From: Thalassospira sp. TSL5-1
GTDB lineage: Bacteria; Pseudomonadota; Alphaproteobacteria; Rhodospirillales; Thalassospiraceae
Direction: 5' to 3'
Length of the DNA stretch: 64,000 nucleotides
Assembly (NCBI RefSeq): GCF_001907695.1
Contig: NZ_KV880641.1
Coordinates: forward strand, 62,001 to 126,000
The notes beneath the pieces are model-generated. The model saw only the letters and a program-made list of their open reading frames with translations. It did no database searches and was not told where the DNA came from. Numbering within the stretch: position 1 is the first letter of the stretch; each line of letters begins with the position of its first letter. This document shows positions 42,648-50,649 of the stretch, one piece after another. A program made the translations under genes and the position numbers.

Positions 42648-44384
42648 TCAGGCTAAATCGTTAAAGTCATCCAGCATCGTTGCAATACGGGCCGGGTCCC
42701 ATTGATCAAGGATTTGCTGGGTCTGATATTCCGAAGTGCGGCTATCGAGGCGTCGCAAACGCTGCTTGACCGGCAGCAGACTGCCTGGCGACATCGACAG
42801 ATTGCGCAATCCCATGCCCAAAAACAGCGGGGTATAGCGCGGATCACCGGCCATTTCGCCGCACACACTCAGGGGCACATTATTACGTTTTGATGCCTTT
42901 GAGACTTCGTGGATCAGGCGCAAAATAGCCGGATGCAGCGGGTCGTAGGACTGTGCGACCTGGTCATCACTGCGGTCGATTGCCAGGGTATACTGGGTCA
43001 AGTCATTGGTGCCGATGGCAAAAAAATCGCATACCCGTGCCAGGGCATCAATACTAAGCGCGGCTGCAGGAATTTCGATCATGGCCCCTAACGGCGGCAA
43101 TTCTGACGGTATATTATGCCCCTGATCGCGCAACCGGTCAGCAACGCGATGATAAACCTGGCGCACCCGCACCATTTCGGCCACCGTCACCACCATTGGC
43201 ACCAGCACACGCACCTGCCCATGCAGGGAAGCACGCAAAATGGCCGCCAATTGGGCCTCCAGCAGGTCTTCACGCCGCAGCGACAACCGCACCCCGCGCA
43301 GGCCAAGGGCCGGGTTGGGGCCACTACCCATTTCGTTTTGCAGGGCCACCGCCAGCTTTTCACCGCCAATATCGAGGGTGCGGATGGTAACAGGCAAATC
43401 CTTCATCTGGCTGACGATGCCTGCGAGTTCCTGATATTGCTCTTCTTCATCGGGCAGGTAGCTTTTATTCATGAACATGAATTCGCTACGCAAAAGCCCG
43501 ATGCCCGTTGCCCCGTTTTGCAAAACCGTCGACACCTCGACGGGAAGCTCAATATTAGCGTGCAGGGCAATTTGCACTTTGTCACGGGTTTCCGACAGCA
43601 GGTCGCGCTGGCTTAACAGTTTGGCGCGTGCCGCCAGCCAGTCTTCCCGGCGTTTGCCATATAATTTCAAATCGGCATCGGTGGGCCGCAAAATGACTTC
43701 GCCACGGATACCATCGACAATAACCGTATCACCGCCCGAAAGACCGCGAATAATATCCGCCGCGCCTAGCACGGCAGGAATACCCAGTGCACGCGCCATA
43801 ATCGCGGTATGACCCTCCGCCCCGCCAATGGCGGTGACAAAGGCCCCAACATTGCCCGGTTGCAAACGGGCCATATCCGCCGGGCTGAGTTCTTCGGCAA
43901 TCAGGATGGCTCCGCTGGGGGCATTATCCAGTGCGCGGTCGGTTTCGCCAATCAGGCAGCGCATCAGGCGCAGGCCCACCTCGCGAATATCAGCTGCGCG
44001 GGCGGCAATGTATTTGTCCTTGATGCCGGTAAATTGCTGGGCGATGCTGTCGATCACATCACTAACCGCCCAGATCGCATTCATTTTTTGCTGGCGAATG
44101 CGTTCTTCGGCCCCGCGCAACAGACGCGACTGGGTTAGCATCTGGATATAGGCATCCAGCAAAAAGCCCAGCTCATCGGATGCCGATGCCTCCAGCGCAC
44201 CCGATTGCGATTTCAAACGGCGAAGCTGATCAATACTGTCGTCAACCCCGCGATGCAGGGCGCTGACTTCCTGTTCAATGCAATCTGCCGAAATGGTCTG
44301 ACGGACAACATGGATATATTGGCGATCCAGAACAAAGGCCCGACCGATCACAATGCCGCCCGATGCCCCCAGGCCGGCAATCAT
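42648..44384 (-). CDS. ptsI: PTS enzyme I (PEP-protein phosphotransferase)
   Basis: EI takes phosphate from PEP onto its own His and passes it to HPr. With the ATG at 44384 the N-terminus (MIAGLGASGGIVIGRAF) aligns with E. coli EI (MISGILASPGIAFGKA) and the length is 578 residues; a longer frame from TTG at 44495 would overlap ptsH by 26 bases. The active-site His192 lies in GGAEGHTAIMARALGIPAV, and the C-terminal catalytic Cys in SVCGEMAGD. A GAEGH (rather than GGRTSH) context is seen in nitrogen/regulatory-type EI. Part of the ptsH-manX-rapZ-hprK operon. Confidence 0.96.
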   Translation of the reverse strand: MIAGLGASGGIVIGRAFVLDRQYIHVVRQTISADCIEQEVSALHRGVDDSIDQLRRLKSQSGALEASASDELGFLLDAYIQMLTQSRLLRGAEERIRQQKMNAIWAVSDVIDSIAQQFTGIKDKYIAARAADIREVGLRLMRCLIGETDRALDNAPSGAILIAEELSPADMARLQPGNVGAFVTAIGGAEGHTAIMARALGIPAVLGAADIIRGLSGGDTVIVDGIRGEVILRPTDADLKLYGKRREDWLAARAKLLSQRDLLSETRDKVQIALHANIELPVEVSTVLQNGATGIGLLRSEFMFMNKSYLPDEEEQYQELAGIVSQMKDLPVTIRTLDIGGEKLAVALQNEMGSGPNPALGLRGVRLSLRREDLLEAQLAAILRASLHGQVRVLVPMVVTVAEMVRVRQVYHRVADRLRDQGHNIPSELPPLGAMIEIPAAALSIDALARVCDFFAIGTNDLTQYTLAIDRSDDQVAQSYDPLHPAILRLIHEVSKASKRNNVPLSVCGEMAGDPRYTPLFLGMGLRNLSMSPGSLLPVKQRLRRLDSRTSEYQTQQILDQWDPARIATMLDDFNDLA

Positions 44385-44469
44385 GCGCCGACCCGTTACC
44401 AAGGCGTCCTTGCTCTGGTCTGTGTCCTGCGGTGTAACTTGCAAACGTTTCCTGATCGGTTTTTTGCCG

Positions 44470-44745
44470 TTATTCTTCGTGGAACTTGGCTTCAACCAGT
44501 TCGCTTAAGGCGGCAATCGCCTTCTGGCAATCACTGCCCGATGCTTCAATTTCAATTTCGGTACCGGTTGAGGCAGCAAGCATCATCAGCCCCATGATCG
44601 AAACCCCCGAAACCTCGGTACCGCGATTGCGCACCATAATGCGGGATTCAAATTCGCCCGCCAGTTTAACAAATTTTGCCGCCGCCCGCGCGTGTAATCC
44701 ACGCTGATTGACGATGGTGACAATACGCTTTTCAGTTTGCGACAT
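44470..44745 (-). CDS. ptsH: PTS phosphocarrier protein HPr
   Basis: A 91-residue HPr. His18 in RGLHARAAA accepts phosphate from EI; Ser49 in VSGVSIMGLMML is the site that HprK would modify, consistent with an hprK gene in the same cluster. It shuttles phosphate to the EIIA(Man)-type protein encoded just upstream. The stop codon is 85 bases before the ptsI ATG used here. Confidence 0.95.
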   Translation of the reverse strand: MSQTEKRIVTIVNQRGLHARAAAKFVKLAGEFESRIMVRNRGTEVSGVSIMGLMMLAASTGTEIEIEASGSDCQKAIAALSELVEAKFHEE

Positions 44746-44758
44746 TCTGTTCCCCGTT

Positions 44759-44786
44759 GGCAGAAGGAAAATATTTCCTGTCTGCC
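44759..44786 (-). other. Hairpin in the manX-ptsH gap
   Basis: GGCAG-AA-GGAAA faces TTTCC-TGT-CTGCC around ATA, an imperfect stem with a small internal loop, in the 56-base gap between the EIIA gene and ptsH. It could tune expression within the operon. Confidence 0.35.
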
Positions 44787-44801
44787 ACGCCTTTAATGTT
44801 C

Positions 44802-45206
44802 TTATTCTTCACCGCTTAACAAACGCGAAGCGACATTAATATATTTGCGGCCTGCGTCCTGGGCAGCATTCACCGCCTGGGCAAGGCTGCCATCCACCCG
44901 AACGGATGCCAGCTTGATCAGCAAAGGCAGGTTCACACCGGCAATCACCTCGACATGGGCCTGCTCCATAATGGAAATGGCCAGGTTCGATGGCGTGCCC
45001 CCGAACATGTCGGTCAAAAGCACCACCCCTTGGCCGGAATCGACATTTTCAACAGCGGCAAGAATATCCGCACGACGCTGTTCCATGTCATCATCCGGTC
45101 CGATGCACACAGCCGCAATCTTGTCCTGCGCGCCAACAACATGTTCCAAAGCAGCGACAAATTCCCGTGCGAGATCGCCGTGGGTGACAAGCACCATCCC
45201 GATCAT
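44802..45206 (-). CDS. PTS EIIA component, mannose-family (ManX-like)
   Basis: A 134-residue EIIA(Man)-type protein: MIGMVLVTHGDLAREFVAALEHVVG, with phospho-accepting His9 at the end of strand 1, and VVLLTDMFGGTPSNLAI, the dimer-forming segment. No EIIB/EIIC gene lies nearby, so it probably has a regulatory role (as in rhizobial ManX/EIIA(Man)) rather than sugar uptake. Phosphate comes from HPr-His18. It lies between rapZ and ptsH in an operon. Confidence 0.92.
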   Translation of the reverse strand: MIGMVLVTHGDLAREFVAALEHVVGAQDKIAAVCIGPDDDMEQRRADILAAVENVDSGQGVVLLTDMFGGTPSNLAISIMEQAHVEVIAGVNLPLLIKLASVRVDGSLAQAVNAAQDAGRKYINVASRLLSGEE

Positions 45207-45219
45207 GCAGTTTTCTCCA

Positions 45220-46224
45220 TCAAATCATTTCCCCCGGCTTGGTTTGATCCGGCTCTGCCGGTTTGTCACGATGACTGAGATGAACGTCATATCCCAGTGT
45301 TGATATCCAGTCATTAAGCAGGCGCGCAATATACACGGACCTGTGTTTCCCGCCAGTACAACCAACCGCAATGGTCAGGTAACTTTTGCCTTCTTCGGCA
45401 TAGCGGGGCAGTATTGGCCCGATCAGAGCCTTGAGCCGATCCATAAAACCGGCAAAATCCCGGTCCTGCGCGACATAGTCCCCTACAAGCGGGCTCATGC
45501 CGGTAAGATCGCGAAGGTCGGGATCATAATGCGGATTGCGCAAAAAGCGCACATCAAAAACCAGATCCGCCTCGCCAGGTACCCCCTGGCGAAACGAAAA
45601 GCTTTTAATAAAAATCGCCATCTGCCCTGATGTGGGGCTGGCGAAATGATCCTGCAAGATTTTGCGAAGTTCGGTAGCCTTAAGGCGGGATGTATCGATT
45701 TGCATATCCGCAATGGCGGCAATCGGTGCCATCAGGCGTTTTTCATGCGCAATGGCATCCACAAGGGGGCGGTCCTGGGTCAGCGGATGCGGGCGGCGCG
45801 TTTCGGTAAAGCGCCGTTGCAAAACCTCGCTATCGGCATCGACAAATACCACTGTTACATCCAGCCCGGGTTGCGCGCGCAGGGAGGCAATGATCTCGCC
45901 AAACTGATCCACGCCAAAATCGCGGGTCCGAATGTCCAGGCCAATGGCAACCGGCACCTTTATTTCGGCATCCCCGCTCAACAAATTGGGCAGCAAACGC
46001 AATGGCAAATTATCCACCGCATCATAACCGAAATCTTCCAATATTTTCAGACTGGTGGTACGCCCTGCTCCCGAAACCCCCGTGACCAGTACAAGGCGGG
46101 CATTTTCCGGTTCTGCATCTTCTACATCCGGCTCTTTCCGCGCCGTGTGGGCGGAAAGCTGCGACGCAGCAGGCGAAACAGTGTCGTCCCGGGGCTTTAC
46201 GGGTCTTTGGGGCTGGTCAGTCAT
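45220..46224 (-). CDS. rapZ: RNase adapter protein RapZ
   Basis: A 334-residue P-loop protein; in E. coli RapZ binds GlmZ RNA and guides RNase E. The Walker A is GVSGAGRTT at 49-57, followed by ILEDFGYDAVDNLPLRLLPNLL. The C-terminal domain has VAVGCTGGKHRSVYIA, a family-specific motif. An N-terminal extension of about 40 residues rich in Pro and charged residues precedes the fold. Its start overlaps the hprK stop (ATGA), so the two are translationally coupled. Many alphaproteobacteria lack the GlmZ/GlmY RNAs, so its role here may differ. Confidence 0.95.
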   Translation of the reverse strand: MTDQPQRPVKPRDDTVSPAASQLSAHTARKEPDVEDAEPENARLVLVTGVSGAGRTTSLKILEDFGYDAVDNLPLRLLPNLLSGDAEIKVPVAIGLDIRTRDFGVDQFGEIIASLRAQPGLDVTVVFVDADSEVLQRRFTETRRPHPLTQDRPLVDAIAHEKRLMAPIAAIADMQIDTSRLKATELRKILQDHFASPTSGQMAIFIKSFSFRQGVPGEADLVFDVRFLRNPHYDPDLRDLTGMSPLVGDYVAQDRDFAGFMDRLKALIGPILPRYAEEGKSYLTIAVGCTGGKHRSVYIARLLNDWISTLGYDVHLSHRDKPAEPDQTKPGEMI

Positions 46225-46667
46225 GATACAATCCGCATCTTCCCGGTTGCCAGGAACAAAACCGTTTTAATCTTGTCAGGGGCGCTGCTTTCAAATGCAA
46301 AGAACTTCCATACCGGCACATGAACCCCGCACAGCGTTTCCGTTGCGGGCTCGGGCATACGCTCGATTATATCATGTGTGCCCGGTTCGACCAGATCGAC
46401 AATCACATGAATTTCGGCATGGCGACAATGCGCCAGCCCCGCAACAATGCCAATCCCGCGCACTTCGATCATTCCGGCCAGGGTTTGGGGTGCTGTGGCC
46501 AGCAATTTGCCATCCTTGATGAAAATATCGGTACGGTCATCGGATACAAGTTGTGCCCCGCGCGAAACCAGGCGCAGGGACAGGTCCGACTTGCCGCTAC
46601 CCGACGGACCCCGCAGCAAAACACCCTGCCCGTCAAATGCGACACAATTTGCGTGAAGCTGTGTCAT
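46221..46667 (-). CDS. hprK: HPr kinase/phosphorylase, short alphaproteobacterial form
   Basis: A 148-residue HprK that lacks the N-terminal domain of Firmicutes enzymes, the usual form in alphaproteobacteria. Walker A GPSGSGKS is at 20-27, then SDDRTD, and the signature region MIEVRGIGIV. It would phosphorylate HPr on Ser49 to control the phosphorelay. The ATG at 46667 matches the usual start (MTQLHANCVAFDGQGVLLRG); the longer frame would use GTG at 46739. The stop overlaps the rapZ start by four bases. Confidence 0.94.
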   Translation of the reverse strand: MTQLHANCVAFDGQGVLLRGPSGSGKSDLSLRLVSRGAQLVSDDRTDIFIKDGKLLATAPQTLAGMIEVRGIGIVAGLAHCRHAEIHVIVDLVEPGTHDIIERMPEPATETLCGVHVPVWKFFAFESSAPDKIKTVLFLATGKMRIVS

Positions 46668-46756
46668 ATCGGGCAAAACGATGCGCGGCACAACGCGGCT
46701 TGTCAAACGGGGAATTACGCTAAAATGCCCGCACTGCACAAAAAAGGGCTTGCCGA

Positions 46757-48433
46757 TTAGCGGCTAACGGTTTCCAGCGGCAGGCGAACGGTAAATACCG
46801 CCCCCTTAACCTCGCCTTCCACCGTGCGATTCGATGCGCTGAGATGCCCGTTATGGGCTGCGACGATTCGCTGCGAAATCGACAGACCCAACCCGGAATG
46901 CTGACCAAATTTCTCCGTCGACGGACGTTCAGTATAAAAGCGGTTAAAGATCGCTTCTTCCTTGCCTGCCGGGATACCTGGCCCGTCATCCTCGATGGTG
47001 ATAACCGCCTGGTTTTTATCGCGCCAGGCCCGCACACGGACTTCGCCATCTTCAGGGCTAAAGGTCAGTGCGTTGGAAATCAGGTTACGAAACACCTGTA
47101 CCAGACGGCTTTCAAGGGCAGGCACCACCAGATTTTCCGGGGCGGTTACCTTCACCGGCGGGCCACCTTCGCCGGCATTATACAGTTCCGACAGGGTTTG
47201 CAGCAAAATGCGCAAATCAACTTCTTCGGTTTCCGCGCGCGACAATTCGGCATCCATGCGCGAATAATCGGAAATATCACTGATCAAACGATCAAGGCGC
47301 TGCACGTCTTCGGCAATGATTTCCATCAGGCGGCGCTGGCGTTCCGGGTCTTTCAGGCGCGTTGCGGTTTCCACCGCACTGCGCAGCGATGTCAGCGGAT
47401 TTTTAATCTCGTGTGCCACATCGGCAGCAAAGCGTTCAATCGCATCCATGCGGTCCCACAGGGTTTCCGTCATGGCGCGCAGCGTGCCGGAAAGATCGCC
47501 AATTTCATCATTGCGGTCCGACAGGTCGGGAATGGTGAATTGGCGGTTTTTGCTGCGCCGCACCCGTTCGGCCGCCCGGGCAAGCCGGTTAAGCGGGCGG
47601 GTAATCACCCCGGCCAGATAAATCGAGAGCAACACCGTAATGCCAAAGGCAAAAACAAATATTTTCAGAATATCGAGCCGCACCGCATGCAGGGCGGATT
47701 CAATCGCATCACCATTTTTGGTCAACATGATCGAGGCCAGCACCTGCTTGAACCGCTGCACCGGCACCGACACCGACAAAACCCTGCGCCCGCGACTGTC
47801 CACCCGCACCACCCCGCGCGAATAACCGGCAAGGGCCGCGCGCACTTCGGGGTAATCCGATGCGCTGGCAATGGGGGGATCCACATAAAGCGGCAGCGGC
47901 TGGTCGCCTTCAAACAGGGACAATACGCCCTCGGTCAGATTGCGCATAATCTCGGCAAGTTCGTCATCATCGCCAGGTGCTGGCAGTTCTTCGGTCTGGA
48001 CCGCACCGGCCCCAAATGACTGAATATTGCGGCTATCCGCAATCAATTGCCCGTTCGCCCCAAACAGGCGGGCGCGGGCGCCGGTAATGCCCACCAAACG
48101 GCGCACCATTTCGCGGGCCGTTTCCAGTTTCACACGTTCGGTGGCATCATCGCCCCGGCCCACCGCGGCTGTAGACAGAGCAGCAGCATACATTTCGGCC
48201 TGAACGGCCATGGCCTCAAGCTCGGAATGGATCAGTTCCTGTTTATAACGGCCCAGATACAAAATCCCCGCCACCAGCACAAACAGTGCCAGTGCATTCA
48301 CCGCCAGAATGCGCCATGTCAGCGGAGAAAACAGGCCGTGACGTTCCTCAAGACGTACGGAACGCGTCTCGCCGGAGCGGGAATCGGACTGGTTTCCTCC
48401 CTGCGGGGATGCCGTAGCAGCTTGATCGCTCAT
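46757..48433 (-). CDS. chvG: Sensor histidine kinase ChvG
   Basis: A 558-residue sensor kinase. Transmembrane segments at about 41-60 and 256-276 flank a periplasmic stimulus-sensing domain; a HAMP domain follows (about 277-335), then the DHp helix with phosphoacceptor His341 (ADVAHEIKNPLTSL) and a CA domain with DDGPGIP and GLGLSISQRIV. With ChvI it forms the acid/envelope-stress two-component system of alphaproteobacteria. It is 59 bases downstream of chvI and 89 bases upstream of hprK. Confidence 0.95.
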   Translation of the reverse strand: MSDQAATASPQGGNQSDSRSGETRSVRLEERHGLFSPLTWRILAVNALALFVLVAGILYLGRYKQELIHSELEAMAVQAEMYAAALSTAAVGRGDDATERVKLETAREMVRRLVGITGARARLFGANGQLIADSRNIQSFGAGAVQTEELPAPGDDDELAEIMRNLTEGVLSLFEGDQPLPLYVDPPIASASDYPEVRAALAGYSRGVVRVDSRGRRVLSVSVPVQRFKQVLASIMLTKNGDAIESALHAVRLDILKIFVFAFGITVLLSIYLAGVITRPLNRLARAAERVRRSKNRQFTIPDLSDRNDEIGDLSGTLRAMTETLWDRMDAIERFAADVAHEIKNPLTSLRSAVETATRLKDPERQRRLMEIIAEDVQRLDRLISDISDYSRMDAELSRAETEEVDLRILLQTLSELYNAGEGGPPVKVTAPENLVVPALESRLVQVFRNLISNALTFSPEDGEVRVRAWRDKNQAVITIEDDGPGIPAGKEEAIFNRFYTERPSTEKFGQHSGLGLSISQRIVAAHNGHLSASNRTVEGEVKGAVFTVRLPLETVSR

Positions 48434-48492
48434 AAAAACCGTAAATTATCCCGGCATGTTGTGACATGCCGGGGTGTTAATCAAAGCCCTGC

Positions 48493-49233
48493 TTATTCCG
48501 TAACGACGGTACCGGGGGCCACAGCAGCAGCAGCCGTATCGCGATAACGATAACCGACACCATACAGCGTTTCGATTTCCTTGAATTCCTTGTCGGTTTC
48601 ACGGAATTTTTTACGCAAACGCTTGATATGGCTGTCGATGGTACGGTCATCGACATAAATATGTTCGCCATAAGCCGCATCAATCAGCTGGTCACGATTC
48701 TTAACGTGCCCAGGATGCTTCGCCAGGGCCTGAATCAGCAAAAATTCGGTCACGGTCAGGTTCACATGCTGGCCCTTCCAGCTACACATGTGACGCGACG
48801 GGTCCAGAACCAGATCACCACGCTGGATCACATCGTCTGACCCGGTCGGGCGCACACCACCGGCACGAATGATTTCCGCACGGCGCAACAATGTGCGAAT
48901 ACGTTCAATCAGCAAACGCTGGGAAAACGGTTTTTTGATATAGTCATCCGCCCCCAGGCGCAAACCCGTCAGTTCATCCACCTCGTCATCCTTGGACGTC
49001 AGGAAAATGACCGGCATCTGGGTTTTTTTACGCAAATGGGTCAGAAGTTCCAGCCCGTCCATACGCGGCATCTTGATGTCGAGAACGGCCAGATCGGGCT
49101 CGTCCTTTGTCAGGGCGTGCAGGGCTTCGGAGCCGTCGGAATAAGTGCTGACTTCATAGCCTTCTTCTTCCAGGGCCATCGAAACCGATGTCAGAATATT
49201 CCGGTCGTCGTCCACAAGCGCAATCTTACTCAC
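48493..49233 (-). CDS. chvI: Response regulator ChvI
   Basis: A 246-residue OmpR/PhoB-type regulator. The receiver domain has acidic pocket DDD (8-10), phosphoacceptor Asp52 in [11 protein letters not shown], Thr/Ser and Lys residues (LTSKDDE, KPF). The C-terminal winged helix (about 145-235) contains [54 protein letters not shown], a nearly invariant ChvI/OmpR-family pattern. Start is GTG at 49233 with GAGGA six bases upstream. First gene of the minus-strand block. Confidence 0.96.
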   Translation of the reverse strand: MSKIALVDDDRNILTSVSMALEEEGYEVSTYSDGSEALHALTKDEPDLAVLDIKMPRMDGLELLTHLRKKTQMPVIFLTSKDDEVDELTGLRLGADDYIKKPFSQRLLIERIRTLLRRAEIIRAGGVRPTGSDDVIQRGDLVLDPSRHMCSWKGQHVNLTVTEFLLIQALAKHPGHVKNRDQLIDAAYGEHIYVDDRTIDSHIKRLRKKFRETDKEFKEIETLYGVGYRYRDTAAAAVAPGTVVTE

Positions 49234-49537
49234 CTGGATCCTCGTTTCAAAAATTGAACTACTTAACGTGGACTATACAAAAAACACTGCTTTGTGGCGA
49301 AAAAATAACCAGATGCGGCATCTTTGAGATTTTTTCGTCCATACAAAACACCTTTGCATTGTCGCAGATACATTGCCAAACATATTTCGGTACCTCAATA
49401 TGCCTATACGCCACAGATATAGGCTAGCCTATTCTTTGGAAGTCCCATAAGCTGCCGTGACGACAGCGCGAAAAAGAACCGCGAAAAGGCGGCAGCCGGG
49501 CACAGACGCATATATTTCTTCAAGGGAGGAAGACGAG
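49234..49537. other. Divergent region chvI / TAXI operon
   Basis: 304 bases with no gene. It holds the chvI and TAXI-operon promoters, including the palindrome at 49419-49432 and an extra GCCTAT half-site at 49402-49407. AT-rich near 49280-49380. Confidence 0.5.
49419..49432. promoter_or_regulatory. Palindrome ATAGGCTAGCCTAT upstream of the TAXI operon
   Basis: A perfect 14-bp palindrome about 106 bases before the TAXI start codon, with a further half-site GCCTAT 25 bases upstream. Could be an operator for a dimeric regulator of the transporter. Confidence 0.45.
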
Positions 49538-50497
49538 ATGACATCCATTCGTGCGAAATCCGTACTTGCCGGGGCAATGGCGGTGGCACTGAGCTTTGGC
49601 AGCGCATCAATGGCCAAGGCCGATGAATTTATCAATGTTCTGACCGGCGGCACGTCGGGTGTGTATTATCCGCTGGGCGCGGCCCTTGCCAATATTTATG
49701 GCGAGAAAATCGAAGGTGCCCGCACCCAGGTACAATCCACCAAGGCATCGGTTGAAAACCTGAACCTGCTGCAGGCGGGTCGCGGTGAAATCGGCTTTGC
49801 GCTGGGCGATTCGGTAAAATTGGCCTGGGAAGGCGACAAGGAAGCCGGTTTTAAAAAGCCGCTCGATAAGCTGCGGGGCATTGCCGCCATTTACCCGAAC
49901 TATATTCAGATCGTGGCCTCCAAGGAATCCGGTATCAAGTCACTGGCCGACCTGAAAGGCAAAAGCGTTTCTGTTGGTGCCCCCAAATCGGGCACCGAAC
50001 TCAATGCCCGCAAAATTTTTGAAGCGGCTGGCATGTCCTACGAAGATTTGGGCAAGGTTGAATATCTGCCCTTTGCCGAATCTGTCGAACTGATGAAAAA
50101 CCGCCAGCTTGACGCCACCCTGCAATCAGCAGGCCTGGGTGTGGCTTCGCTCAAGGATCTGTCATCCTCGATGGATGTAACCATTGTGTCGGTTCCGGCG
50201 GAAGTCGCCGAGAAACTGGGTGCCCCCTATATTGCTGGCACCATTCCGTCAGGCACCTATGAAGGCCAGGCAGACGATGTGCCGACCGTTGCCATCGTCA
50301 ACTTCCTGGTGTCGCATTCCGGCGTTTCCGACGAAATCGCCTATCAGATGACCAAACAACTGTTTGAAAACCTGCCAACCCTGGAAGCCGCCCACAATGC
50401 GGCCAAGGCGATCAAGCTGGAAAATGCCGTCAAAGGCATGCCGCTGCCGCTGCATCCGGGTGCGGAAAAATACTACAAAGAAAAAGGCATCATGTAA
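49538..50497 (+). CDS. TAXI-family TRAP transporter solute-binding protein
   Basis: A 319-residue periplasmic protein, signal peptide to about residue 28 (SMAKADE). The TAXI hallmark appears just after: VLTGGTSGVYYPLGAALANIY, then NLNLLQAGRGEIGFALGD, and the C-terminal region LPLHPGAEKYYKEKGIM. It delivers a carboxylate or amino acid such as glutamate to the fused permease encoded downstream. The ATG at 49538 has AAGGGAGGA 10 bases upstream; an earlier frame start at 49457 adds a basic tail and is rejected. Confidence 0.95.
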   Translation: MTSIRAKSVLAGAMAVALSFGSASMAKADEFINVLTGGTSGVYYPLGAALANIYGEKIEGARTQVQSTKASVENLNLLQAGRGEIGFALGDSVKLAWEGDKEAGFKKPLDKLRGIAAIYPNYIQIVASKESGIKSLADLKGKSVSVGAPKSGTELNARKIFEAAGMSYEDLGKVEYLPFAESVELMKNRQLDATLQSAGLGVASLKDLSSSMDVTIVSVPAEVAEKLGAPYIAGTIPSGTYEGQADDVPTVAIVNFLVSHSGVSDEIAYQMTKQLFENLPTLEAAHNAAKAIKLENAVKGMPLPLHPGAEKYYKEKGIM

Positions 50498-50505
50498 GTG
50501 CCGCT

Positions 50506-50590
50506 CACAGTCAGTTCCACCGTTAAACGGTGCCGACTGTGCCCTTATTTACCGGCCGGGGTCTTATCATCCCGGCCGGGTTTGCTTTTT
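50506..50590 (+). terminator. Two stem-loops between binding protein and permease
   Basis: CACAGTC (50506-50512) pairs with GACTGTG (50535-50541) around an inner CACCG/CGGTG stem. Next, CCGGCCGGG (50552-50560) pairs with CCCGGCCGG (50571-50579), followed by GTTTGCTTTTT. This arrangement is common in TRAP operons, where it favours high expression of the binding protein over the permease. Confidence 0.7.
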
Positions 50591-50649
50591 ACCCACCCAT
50601 AAATCTTTCCAACCTGCCTGAAGCCGACCTTGCCGGGGACCCTAACTAA

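Noticed and set aside
46844..48019. Long open frame (about 390 codons) antisense to chvG
   Set aside because: Antisense to a well-supported kinase; His/Gln/Arg-rich translation without motifs.
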